Assembly (NCBI RefSeq): GCF_040869045.1
Contig: NC_090319.1
Location: forward strand, 180,146,645-180,210,644
DNA length: 64,000 nt
Direction of reading: 5' to 3'
From: Eurosta solidaginis
Taxonomy: Eukaryota; Arthropoda; Insecta; Diptera; Tephritidae
Positions 1 to 9,871 of the stretch are shown here, piece after piece. The notes under the pieces were generated by a model. The model saw nothing but the letters and a program-made list of their open reading frames with translations, was not told where the DNA came from and did not search any database. How positions within the stretch are numbered: position 1 is the stretch's first letter; each line of letters starts with the position of its first letter. The position numbers and the translations under genes were made by a program.

Positions 1-276
1 AGAACAATTAGATATTCCACATGAAGTAATCACCTTAAATATTGGCATAAAATTGTCTCTTATAATTTTTGTAGCACCAAAAGAACTCATTTGAAATGAT
101 AAATTGTATTCTTGTATATGATTCATAAAATGCTTCGACATTGGTGATCCTCCAAAAATCAATGAGTGCAATGGATCAGGTGGAGTTTCAAATGCTGGCA
201 ATTTCACTTTGCAATTAGCACAACACATGCCAGCCATTTCACCCAGAAACTTAGCTGCTTCACAATGTGGACATAT
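1..276 (-). mobile_element. Helitron Rep/helicase fragment, copy 1
   Basis: Read on the minus strand, this encodes part of the helitron_like N-terminal region, including CPHCEAAKFLG, MAGMCC and KLPAFETPPDP followed by HSLIFGGSPMSKHFMNHIQ. The same protein segment occurs on the plus strand at 17850-17963 and 20517-20690, but there a LINE interrupts it; here it is continuous, so this copy acts as the empty-site reference. It runs off the left edge and is cut at 276/277 by an LTR starting TGTAG. Helitron Rep proteins catalyse rolling-circle transposition (family knowledge). No helicase part or Helitron terminus is visible. The fragment is dead. Confidence 0.8.
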
Positions 277-755
277 TGTAGCGTAAACAGCCAACAATTT
301 AAATACCAAATGAGTAAACCAGTTAATGTGCTACCCTGTAACAAAAAGAGTCTAAATTTTAATCAACACAAAAAAGGCATTTACTAATTGTTGCTGACAG
401 CGCAATTCACACGATTTAAAACAGAGGTGTGTACACCGCGCGACTAAACCAAATTTGCATTTAGGCAAATTTGCTGATTTTGCATTTCCCACAGACGTCA
501 CAACTCAACACAAGTATGTAGGTACAGACTTGTGTCTATTTGTATATAGGTATGTAAGTATGTATATTTAAAGCAAATATGTATGTAAGAATAAATTTAG
601 ACTAAGTAATTATGTATGTTTAAAGTAAATATATATATGTAAGAATATGTTTAGAATAGTTGAGTATAAATAAGCTAACAATATTTGAATAAAGATTCAT
701 TCACTCATTCACACTTCCACCTCACAAACACTCCATTCATTTTTCAACTTTTATA
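277..755 (+). repeat. 412/mdg1-like 5' LTR
   Basis: Starts TGTAGCG and contains a TATAAA-like stretch near 665 and an AATAAA signal near 689. It ends just before a TGGCG primer-binding site at 756. A second copy lies at 13189-13640; the first ~418 bases of the two match at roughly 90-93% by eye, with no large gaps. TGTAGT-type LTR starts, an Arg-type TGGCGAyC primer site and an AAAAAAGGGAGA polypurine tract are typical of the 412/mdg1 group of Ty3/gypsy elements, so the assignment combines sequence and family knowledge. The exact 3' end is uncertain by about 3 bases. Confidence 0.82.
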
Positions 756-773
756 TGGCGATCCTGCCTATGA
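756..773 (+). other. Primer-binding site of the 412-like element
   Basis: TGGCGATCCTGCC directly follows the LTR. 412/mdg1 elements use a TGGCGACC-type site that pairs with the tRNA-Arg 3' end; the match here is degenerate after the first six or seven bases. Confidence 0.6.
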
Positions 774-1363
774 TTCTACTGGCTGATTATTCAGCCTAAG
801 CGCTATATATAAAAAAAAAATATACATGCACATACTACACAAACATAATAGGTTTTTTGTAACCGAACAAATGATTTTAATTGGGAAGAAATTAACAAAG
901 CCGATTCAACGAATACACTGCAGAAAAAGGCAAAAATACTATAAAGGCAACAAATCTCACAACAGCAACAAGAAATCGACAGTGCTAGGCGGTGCTCCAA
1001 ATTGCCAAACATTTTACCAAGTGGAGCCGCGGCAAGCGAAGTGGAATAATATTTGCCAGATAATTGGGAAGAAATTAAAGAAAGCCGGTTTGGCAAATAC
1101 ACAGCAAAAAATAAAAAGGACAAAATTCAACAAAGGCAGCAAATATCTATTATAATAATTAACAATACTAATTATTTTTAAGTTGGTAACAATAACAATA
1201 TTCCGGCAACCTAACCGCTGCCTATTGACAAGCAAAAATATAATTTTTGCTGTAAAAACTTTTTTTTCCAAATTATTGAATTATGTTCCCAGAAGAGGAC
1301 ATACAAAATCAAAGTCAATTTGACAAAATTTTTAATAAATTAGTTAATTTTTTTTTTTGACTC
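774..1363 (+). pseudogene. 412-like leader with internal duplication, and truncated gag start
   Basis: The leader contains two diverged copies of one segment, near 879-960 and 1061-1146. Each begins TTGGGAAGAAATTAA and ends in a CAACAAAGGCAGCAAAT-type run. A gag-like frame opens at ATG 1283 (MFPEEDIQNQSQFDK) and stops at about 1363 after a poly-T run. In family members gag would continue for several hundred codons, so this is a stump. No matrix or capsid region follows; the sequence downstream becomes AT-rich and non-coding. Confidence 0.5.
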
Positions 1364-1805
1364 ATAGAACTTAAGCAGATCAATGAATATGAAGAATAAG
1401 AGAACAAAAAAATATGAAAATAGTAGAGAAATCAATTTTCAAATTCCAATATTCTGTAGAGTTTGTTAAGTAAGAAAAAATAAATTTTGATATTTTGAAA
1501 AAAAAAAAATATTTTTAAAAAGAAAAATTTTTACAAACAAGAAAGTTGTAAAATAAAATTTTAAGTAAGTTGGAATACCTAGAATAAAAAAAAAAAAATC
1601 AATAATTTTATTAGGCCTAAATTAGTCCTTTTTATAGTCTTAGTCCTTTTTTGTCAGAACAGGAAAGTTATTAAAGGAAATTTTTATTTTTCACAATGTC
1701 TTGGTGGAAAAATTAGCAAACGACATTACGATAGCCATAGCTGGTTATGAGATAGGAAAAGAAAACTCAGGAAATTCGGAAAACAAGGTATCAGATAACC
1801 GAATA
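1364..1805. other. AT-rich stretch, no recognised feature
   Basis: Long A and T runs and no open frame with recognisable motifs. It may be decayed internal sequence of the 412-like element, but nothing supports that directly. Confidence 0.4.
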
Positions 1806-3330
1806 ATTAAAACACGGGACGATGCAAAGCATCGGTACACCTTTATTTATTTAATTTATCTTTATTTTAATGTATTCAATTTATTAAGTTTGCTATTTTT
1901 AATTTTATTTATGGTGTATTTAAAACACGGGACGATGCAAAGCATCGATAACCTTTATTTATTTAATTTATCTTTATTTTAATGTATTCAATTTATTAAG
2001 TTTGTTATTTTTAATTTTATTTATGGTGTATTTAAAACACGGGACGATGCAAAGCATCGGTACACCTTTATTTACTTAATTTGGGGCGAGCATAGGGAAC
2101 TCTGAGGTTTCGCTCTAATGAGCCACCTCATCTTCTATTTGAAGACCCCTTTAAAAATGTGATGTGGAGGCGAGAACTGGGCTCTGAGGTATTGGCACCC
2201 CATCTTCTACTTGAAGAACCTCCTTTATTGATTTAATTTGGGGCGAGCATATGGAACTCTGAGGTTTCGCTCTAATGAGCCACCTCATCTTCTATTTGAA
2301 GACCCCTTTCAAAATGTGATGTGGAGGCGAGCACTGGGCTCTGAGGTATTGGCACCCCATCTTCTACTCGAAGAACCTCCTTTAAATTAAAAACTAAAAC
2401 TATGTCTTTAGAATATTTCATAAGCCGGATGAGAATTTCAGCGCTTATGAAACAAACGAAAGAAAAAAACTTATAGTTTAAGCCGCTTAAACATGCTCCC
2501 CCCTAGACGGCTTAATTCCATAGGAGCCGGTCATCCGGCTCGAATGACCATAGCTAAGCGTGGGGCAGTTAAAGGCGAGCAGTTTAATGTGAGTTATAAG
2601 GGAATAATTTGATGTGTTTGTAGTCGTAGGAGTCGTGGCACAGTGGATGACGTACCCGACTCAAACGTTTGGGGTTGCGGGTTCAAAGCCCATTGCAACC
2701 AAGCATTTTTTAAATTTATAATTTTATAAATTATTATTTTAATGGACTGTATTTTATTAAGTTTGTTATTTTTAATGTTATTTTTGGTGTATTTAAAACA
2801 CGGGACGATGCAAAGCATCGGTACACCTTTATTTATTTAATTTATCTTTATTTTAATGTATTCAATTTATTAAGTTTGTTATTTTTAATTTTATTTATGG
2901 TGTATTTAAAACACGGGACAATGCAAAGCATCGGTACACCTTTATTTATTTAATTTATCTTTATTTTAATGTATTCAATTTATTAAGTCTGTTATTTTAA
3001 ATTTTATTTGTGGTGTATTTAAAACACGGGACGATGCAAAGCATCGGTACACCTTTATTTATTTAATTTGGGGCGAGCATAGGGAACTCTAAGGTTTCGC
3101 TCTAATGAGCCACCTCATCTTCTATTTGAAGACCCCTTTCAAAATGTGATGTGGAGGCGAGCACTGGGCTCTGAGGTATTGGCACCCCATCTTCTACTCG
3201 AAGAAACTCCTTTAAATTAAAAACTAAAAATATGTCTTTAGAATATTTCATAAGCCGGATGAGAATTTCAGCGCTTATGAAACAAACGAAAGAAAAAAAA
3301 TCATAGTTTAAGTCGCTTAAACAATGAGCC
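1806..3330 (+). repeat. Two-level tandem repeat block
   Basis: A ~112-bp unit carrying ACACGGGACGATGCAAAGCATC and the AT-rich tail TTTATTTATTTAATTTATC starts near 1812, 1925, 2037, 2798, 2911 and 3024. Each unit contains the small palindrome GATGC-AAA-GCATC. A second ~155-bp unit starting GGGGCGAGCATA occurs near 2082, 2239 and 3069. The order 112-unit, 155-unit, then a unique tail ending in the palindrome GTTTAAG-CCG-CTTAAAC (near 2476 and 3305) is itself repeated, so this is a higher-order array. No protein is encoded. Confidence 0.85.
2627..2705 (+). repeat. tRNA-like sequence (possible SINE head) inside the repeat block
   Basis: TGGCACAGTGGATGACG fits a pol III A box and GGGTTCAAAGCCC a B box, spaced as in a tRNA. 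The segment ends in GCAACCA, with a T run (TTTTTT) about six bases further on that could terminate pol III. The presumed acceptor strands do not pair, so a functional tRNA is unlikely. A tRNA-derived SINE or tRNA pseudogene is the best reading. Confidence 0.42.
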
Positions 3331-3458
3331 ACCAGTTGAAGAAGAAACCAACAACATCCAAAACATCGCCGACGTTTGGTTAGTCGTGTTATTTTTCGCA
3401 TTTATACTATTGATCATTGCAATAGCTATGATGCTCAAAAATTGTATCAAATTTTAAT
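3331..3458 (+). pseudogene. C-terminal remnant with one predicted membrane segment
   Basis: A frame open from upstream reads EPPVEEETNNIQNIADVW, then about 22 hydrophobic residues (VVLFFAFILLIIAIAMML), then a short KNCIKF tail and a stop at 3456. No start codon is assigned. The pattern of ectodomain end, membrane anchor and short cytoplasmic tail would fit the end of any type I membrane protein, including an env-like retroelement protein, but no family motif is present. Function unknown. Confidence 0.3.
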
Positions 3459-3935
3459 TTAGACAGCAAAAAAAGCATTCAAGAGCGTAATTAAAAACAA
3501 AAACCTTATTACCTTACTATTAAAAACTCATTTCCAAACAATAACCCCAAAATGATTCAATTAACAGTATATTTTCTTGATAGCAAACCAAAAATTTGAA
3601 TAATCTTTTTGGATGATCATGACATCTTTGTTTTGATGGACAATTTAAAAAAAAATGCATGTACTTAATATTCTTCTAAATAATCACATACCCATTATAA
3701 AAATAACGAATTTGATATTTATATCACAATTAATGCTTCAAAGAGTATATAGCTAGAAAGAAAAATCTTAGTGGAAGCATGTAAAACTCTAAAAAAAAAA
3801 ACAAACAAAAAAAAAAAAACCAGTCAATAACACTTTTTGTTGTTATATCGGCCATTCTGCAACAGATGTCGCAGTGTTGTGAATATCAATTGGCACGAAC
3901 CAGAATAGAAGTAGGATTAATGAAGACAAACAAAA
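3459..3935. other. AT-rich gap, nothing recognised
   Basis: Poly-A and AT-rich sequence with no convincing frame or repeat. Confidence 0.35.
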
Positions 3936-4175
3936 AACCGCTGTGATGGCTGAATAGTTATAGCAGCAGCGCCTAAACGTTGCCGATGAAGGAATTTAGC
4001 AGTTCCCGAAATGGATCTATACAACGAGCTTTGGCAGTTGTCTAAATTTTTTCTTTCTTCTACTCTAATTTAAAAATTGTTTCAATTAAGAAAAAATTTA
4101 TCATAACAATAATAATGATAAAAAATTATTGTTAGGCCTTGAGCTCGATTCGAACCCGCGATCTAGTCAATAACA
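3936..4175 (+). repeat. Decayed tRNA-derived SINE-like sequence
   Basis: TGGCTGAATAG...TAGCAGC resembles an A box, and AGCAGTTCCCGAAATGG about 45 bases on resembles a damaged B box (AGTTCGAATCC type). Near 4140-4165 GATTCGAACCCGCG is a B box on the opposite strand. The middle is AT-rich. The assignment rests on promoter-like motifs only. Confidence 0.3.
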
Positions 4176-4500
4176 CTATTACCAACAGTAATGAAGAAAC
4201 TAAGAGTCAAAGAGAGAACCTTATTATAAATAAAGCGCTTAATAAATAAATAAACATGTCACGCTGGTTTTCATCCAAAAGGATAGAAAATTTGTAGCAT
4301 AATAAATACAAGCAACCGGATTGTTGAGGAAGTTATTGACTTAGGACAATATGCGACCAGGCTTAAAAATGCCGGCAATATGGGACTTGTAAGAGAAAAA
4401 GACAGTTGTGCCTTAGGAGACAAATTGGTCAAGAATAATGAATACTCGATTAAGCATATTTAAAAATGAAAACAAAATAGGTACTCAAGTTCTCAAAGAT
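4176..4500. other. Unassigned sequence left of the integrase relic
   Basis: Short frames only. It could be upstream pol sequence of the retroelement relic that follows, but no motif is recognisable. Confidence 0.3.
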
Positions 4501-4705
4501 CTAATATATGAATTAACCCCAGAAGTTATGCATGTGACAACTGTCGACAAAAATTAAAGAAATTCTTCATAAATATCATGACGATCCCATCTGGAAAGGC
4601 CACCCAGAAACCGCATGACACATAAGATAAAAAAAAAAATGTTTGCTGGAAAAAATGAAAATGGTATGAAAAATTGTTTGCATCCACTGTACCCATTGGT
4701 TTAAC
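4501..4705 (+). pseudogene. Ty3/gypsy integrase zinc-binding remnant
   Basis: Conceptual translation with frameshifts gives an EILHKYHDDPIWKGHPE-type segment, the H-x(n)-H half of the HHCC domain that precedes the gypsy integrase core; the CxxC half is too decayed to place. Upstream, LKDLIYELTPEVMHVTTVD is compatible with an RNase H/integrase linker. There are several stops. Orientation matches the 412-like LTRs at 277 and 13189, so it may be internal sequence of that element (inference). Confidence 0.45.
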
Positions 4706-4956
4706 CACTTATCACTATATAACTACTTCTTGCTCTAGCAGCAATGAATGTACACAATCTACTGCATATCATACGCTCAGAGATCCCGCCTATCGATCAA
4801 TGTCAATTATCAACCAATGATGACTATAACCGTTATCTTATTCTATACGTTTCAATTTTAATTTGAAATGGACTACCAATACAAAAGCTTTGTTTAACCG
4901 TTCTCACCTAGGAGGTCATAATTTTAGATAATAGGATTCTTAGATAAATTGATGGT
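4706..4956. other. No recognised feature
   Basis: AT-rich, short frames only. Confidence 0.3.
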
Positions 4957-5135
4957 AGATATATAGGGCCCTGTAGAATAGGAAAAATAATTTTATTAAT
5001 AACCTGCCGAATAGGAAATATCAATAAGAAAAATAATTTTATTAATAACCTATAAGGTAGAAAATATCGATAAAAATAATAATTTTACTCTAATACCCTA
5101 TAAGGTAGAAAGCATAGATACAAATAAAAATAATC
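4957..5135 (+). repeat. Diverged minisatellite, left part
   Basis: About three to four units of roughly 50-57 bp containing AGAATAGGAAA or ATAAGGTAGAAA followed by ATAATTTTATTAATAACC. Similar sequence (TAGAATAGGAAATAATGATAA) resumes at 6132-6175 beyond the Harbinger-like element, which suggests the element inserted within the array. Confidence 0.6.
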
Positions 5136-5142
5136 ACCCCTA

Positions 5143-6116
5143 TTCTGCATTTCGATTACGTTCCCGTTCTACGCTCCGCTTTAATCGAAGTTGAGTATTC
5201 TGCATTACGTCGGAATCGTAACGAGAAGAGGAAGAGCAAATGATTTTTCGAAATCAGCTGTTTGGAACAAAATAAATTAAATTTAAAATAAATTTAATTT
5301 GAGTGAATGCTTTAATAATTGTAAGTGTGTTTTTGTCGTTCTTTTGGCCAATTCCCTGCCATGTCCACCAAGTTTTCTTAAAACGGATTCCTGCACGAAT
5401 ATAGTTGACATTTTCTGAATTTATGAAGATTTATTTATTCTTTCCGCAAGGATTGTGTACGTTTTCGCTTCACCTTCCTCTACTCTGGCAGCTTGCTTTG
5501 GCATATAACTGGACCCAACGAACAGACACAAATTATAGATGTCTATTATAATAGAATCAATAGCCGCGGCATTATTTGGGGAGTTGGAAAGCAACGCAAA
5601 CGAAAATGGCCAGGCGAAAATGGAAAGGCAAATATTGCGAGATTTGTGTAGTCCATTGGAGATGAGTGACGAATTGTTTGAAATTGAACTTAAAAGTGGT
5701 AAAGTTTAATGAATTATTTTCTTATTTAGGTTCAAAAAAAACTTTCGACTTAATAAGGATGCTTTCAAGTATGTGTTACTTTTGCGGGGCAAATACGTCC
5801 AAGGACTTCGACATCGACATGTTGTTTTTGACCTGGAAACATATAAAAAACAATCATCATCAAGCCTTATACGATTCTTAACAAGTTTTACTTACATTTT
5901 TGTTAAAATTCTGTTATAAATTAATAAAAAAAATAAAAAGAAAATACCTTTCCGCCAACTAATTTGCAACTTAGAAAAACGGAACTACGATCGGAATGCA
6001 GAATACACAAAATCGAACGATTCGAAGTTGGATCGAAAGAGATTGGAACACCGAATACCAAATTTACCAAATCGAAAAAATTCCAATCCAAGTCGAAATG
6101 CAGAATAAGGCTGAAT
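5143..6116 (+). mobile_element. Harbinger-like DNA transposon remnant
   Basis: The left end has CCTATTCTGCATTTCGA and the right end, read on the complementary strand, has CCTTATTCTGCATTTCGA. A subterminal GTATTCTGCATT motif occurs near both ends (about 5202 and, inverted, about 6000), so the arms match over a discontinuous stretch. The interior encodes a transposase N-terminal piece. The ~970-bp length is far short of an autonomous element. A 3-bp TWA duplication, expected for Harbinger, could not be confirmed. Confidence 0.6.
5539..5882 (+). pseudogene. Harbinger-type transposase N-terminal fragment
   Basis: Frame one reads IIIESIAAALFGELESNANEN, then RQILRDLCSPLEMSDELF. After a GTAAAG...TTTATTTAG interval that could be a short intron (5699-5730), the reading continues as FRLNKDAFKYVLLLRGKYV. 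A charged segment ending '..D..NPLE.sd..F...FR.NK' is characteristic of PIF/Harbinger transposase N-termini (family knowledge). The DDE catalytic region is absent, so the product cannot be active. Confidence 0.5.
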
Positions 6117-6119
6117 TAT

Positions 6120-6234
6120 ACTTTAATCCCGCCTAGAATAGGAAATAATGATAAGCAAAAATTTTCCGACAACATAGAAAATAGCGATATCATAAACAAT
6201 AAGAAAAGAAAAGAAGAGTAAAAAGGCGGTAAAG
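6120..6234 (+). repeat. Minisatellite, right part
   Basis: CGCCTAGAATAGGAAATAATGATAA resumes the motif of 4957-5135 and then decays into AT-rich sequence. Confidence 0.45.
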
Positions 6235-6864
6235 TTGTGAATATTTTAGCTCCGCATTTTTTATTGTTTAACGTGAATTGCGTACGATATAAACGCGTAA
6301 ACAACGCTTAAATACTCACAATATCTTACTGGGCATCAACTAAATCTAAAACAAGTGGACAACAAGCACCGTGGGAGTAACATCATAATCCTGATTTGCT
6401 TTGCTGATCTAGTGGAGTCCGGAGTCAACGTCTCAGCCGCTGCGCAGCGAAGGTAAATAAATATAAACAACCAAGTGTTCCTGCAAGTTGCCTGCACTTA
6501 AATATGCAAAACAAAAACCTCCCTGACTGCTTTGTTGTTGTACGGCATTCGCACTGCTGATTTTCTTTTTTGTTTGTTTTGTTATTCGCTTTGCTTCTTC
6601 TGTCTGTGACGTAGTGCTTAATATTTGCGCCTATTCAACATCATAAGTGCATTGGTGAGTGACAGAAGAAGGAAGTTGGGTGACATACGAAGGGAAGAAG
6701 AATATTGGCAGTGCTGACATCACGTTTAGTTTTAGTTATATATTATTATAACTAGATTTGATATAAATTATTAGTAGTTACATATATAAAAGTAGTATAA
6801 GATAACGTACTAATATAATTAATGTATTTGTTTGTGACAACTTCGCAAACAATATACATCCATA

Positions 6865-9862
6865 ATGCCAAGAGAATGTAAAGAGTGTACAGCGAAATTG
6901 CTGCAGGTAGATGAAATGATAGCATGCTCTGGTGGGTGTGGCTATAGTTTTTGCATCAAATGTAGTAACATAAAGCGAAACGAGATAAAAATAATCTCAG
7001 AAAAAATGAATTTAAAATGGTTCTGCAATCAATGTACTTTGTCAGATACAAATACAAAGTTCGTTGAGATCAAACACCTAATAAACAAAAGTGAGCAAAC
7101 AAAAATAAAAGTATCTGATGTAAAACAAATAGTTGAACAAATAGTTATCAATAAATGTTCTCAATTAAAAAGCAGCATCCTAACAGATTTCACCTCCCTT
7201 CTGGAGCACAATATAGAAGTAAAAATAAATGAAATGAAAAATGAAATTGTAAAGGATATAGCTAATGAATTCCAAAAGAGTAATGAAGTTATTAGTAACT
7301 TGAAGGCAGCTAGCGAGAACGTTAACACCAAGTTGACGTTTGCTCCGGTCGTTAAATCAAATCAGAACAAAATCGTCATTAAACCGAAAAATCAAAAAAA
7401 GAAAGTGAAGGAAACTAAGGAAGCTTTGAAAAAAGTTGTTGAGCCCACAGATGGTCTTGTCAGAAATGTTAAAGAGATTAATAAAGGGGCTATAATTGTG
7501 GAGTGTAGAAACAAGGAAGCTTGTGAGCAAGTGCGTCAGAAAGTACAAGACACTATAGGGAAAGATTACGAAGCGGAGAAAACAAAAAATAAAAGTGAAA
7601 TAAAAAAGATAGTTAAGATAGTTGGGACAACTGAAAAAATTAGCAATGAACGGTTAATAGAGTGTTTAACGATGCAAAACGATCCATGTGCAGGAAAAGA
7701 GTTTGTAGTTAGAAAGGTGTATGAAAATACGAATCGTAGGGGGGAAAGTTATATTGCATTAGTAGAAACTGATGCAATAACACTTGAGAATATATTGCAG
7801 CAAAAGAGACTATATACAGAGTGGGATACCTGTGTCGCTTACGAACACGTAAGTGTTTTGAGATGCTTTAAGTGCGCGGGATATAAGCACAAAGCGAGCG
7901 ATTGTACTAATAAAGTGGCTTTTAGCAAATGTGCTGGATCATACGAGAGCAAGGAATGTACATCAAATACGATTAAATGTATTAACTGTTGTGAACTGGT
8001 GAAAAAGAAAGTCATTGGAGTAGATGTCAGTAAAGACTGCCCAGCGTACAAAAAACACACACAGTTAAAAAATAAAGTGCGCGTTTTGCAACGAGCATTA
8101 AATGAGCTGAACTGTATATATTTAAATATAAATATTATTGTTTCTAATAAAGGTAAGCTAGAACGCCTTACCGAACTTCGGAAACCTAATCTGCTTCTTT
8201 GTTCAGAAAGCTATTACACAGATGAAATTACAAACCTAGAGTTAGAGATATCAACATATAAACCTTTACGGTGTAATTCACATAGCAGACATACAGGGGG
8301 TGTTTTAGTATATGTACATGATTCAATAGAGTATAAAATAGTTTACAATAACACTATTAACAAAAATATTTGGTGTATAATAATAAAAATCAAAAACATC
8401 TTTCCCCAGTATCAAATAGGATTGATTTATCATTCGCCTAGTGCGAGTGATGCTGACTTTATTTCATATCTAAACGAAATTCTAAACAACAACTCTCTTA
8501 CACACGAAACAGTTGTCTTCATTGGGGATTACAACATAAATCTTAACAGAAGCACAACATATAACAAGCAGTTAGTTGACCTATTTAGGTCTTTTGCTAT
8601 GGAACAAAAAATATATTTTTACACCCGAAAGACCGATAAAACCGAAACAATGATTGATCTGCTCTTTACAAACAGTGAATCCATTTCATGTGAAAAATTG
8701 GAAGAGAATCAGATTTCTGATCACGAAACCATACAGTTCAATATCAAGTTCATCTTTGTGAAACTTATGAACAAATGGTACGACTCTGAACTAGCGAATC
8801 TGCACAAATATAAATTCAATCTATACAAAATAGCTCAAATAACAGGTGAATGGAACGAATGCAACCTTACAAAGCGTAGGTATAAACGTCTGATACAGAT
8901 TAAAAAGGCCAAGTATATGGAACAAAAAATCACACATAATGTTAGGGATAGTAAGGCAATGTGGAAGCATTTGAAGAAAAGCATATGTATGTCCAAAGAA
9001 AATAATGGAATCAATAAAATATTGATAAACGACCAACTATATACTCAGGAGAATAAAATAGCCCAGTCCTTCAATAAGTATTTCATTGACAGCATAGTCG
9101 AAACCAGCTCGAATATCCCAGTTAATAACAATAACGTAGCATTTTCGGCTGTTGAAAGTAGCACTCTTACTTTCAAATTTCAGAAGGTATCTGCAAGCAA
9201 TATACTAGAAATGGTAAGTAAATTCAAAAATAAAATAGGAGGGAAAAAACTTATAACTGAAGGAGTCATAAGGAACTCTATAACATACACGGGATACTTT
9301 TATACTCAAATTGTAAATGGAAGTCTAGACAAAGGGGTAGTTCCTAACCTATGGAAAACTTCATTTGTGGTACCAACAGAGAAAGTCAATAATACTATAA
9401 GAGCTGATGAGATAAGACCTATTAACACGTTAGCGTGTGAGGATGATAATAAAGTTATTATACCGCAGCAATCAGGCTTTCGGAAAAAACATTCTTGTGA
9501 AAGTGACTTGAACCTTATTTTAGCTAACTGGAAAGAAGATCTGAGCAGAAATAAACATATAATAGCTGTATTCCTAGACTTAAAACGTGCTTTTGGGACT
9601 ATTGATCAAAATTTATTGCTAAAAAAACTATATAGCATAGGTGTTACTGAAACGGAGCTAAAATGGTTCCAAGAATTTATCATGAAGAGAAGTCAAAGAA
9701 CTGTAATTGTATCATCCCTGTCTGAAAAAAGAGAGATGCCTGTTGGACTTCCGCAAGGGTCTGTCCTGGCACCTATATTGTATAATATCTATATTAATGA
9801 TATAACCAATTCTCTAAAGTACTGTGATATTAAACTTTTTGCTTACGATAAATTGTTGATGC
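6865..9862 (+). pseudogene. LINE polyprotein: PHD-type finger, zinc knuckles, endonuclease, RT (N-terminal part)
   Basis: ATG 6865 opens a frame of ~1000 codons. Residues 4-57 form a PHD-like finger (CKEC, CSGGC, CIKC, WFCNQC). A basic/coiled segment follows to ~200. Residues ~330-395 hold knuckle-like cysteines (CFKCAGYKHKASDC). From ~405 there is an APE-type endonuclease with CSE, FIGDYNIN and SDHE motifs. RT begins near ~840: QQSGFRKKHSC, VFLDLKRAF, LPQGSVLAPILYNIYIND. The catalytic box reads FAYD rather than F/YADD. In related LINEs the finger protein is usually a separate ORF1, so fusion to ORF2 is unusual or reflects a lost stop. Target-primed reverse transcription is the family role. 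Confidence 0.72.
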
Positions 9863-9871
9863 GTAGTGGAG
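9863..9871. repeat. Target-site duplication, left (RTE insertion)
   Basis: GTAGTGGAG, repeated exactly at 11917-11925. Removing one copy plus the RTE rejoins the CR1-like reading frame (LLMRSGDNIT). Confidence 0.9.

Noticed and set aside
166..387. A 73-codon plus-strand frame
   Set aside because: It is antisense to the Helitron fragment and crosses into the LTR.
2627..2705. A functional tRNA gene
   Set aside because: A and B boxes are present but the acceptor strands do not pair and no credible anticodon arm forms; kept only as tRNA-like.
3331..3458. An env-like retroviral glycoprotein end
   Set aside because: Only a membrane anchor and short tail are visible, with no cleavage site, fusion peptide or family motif.
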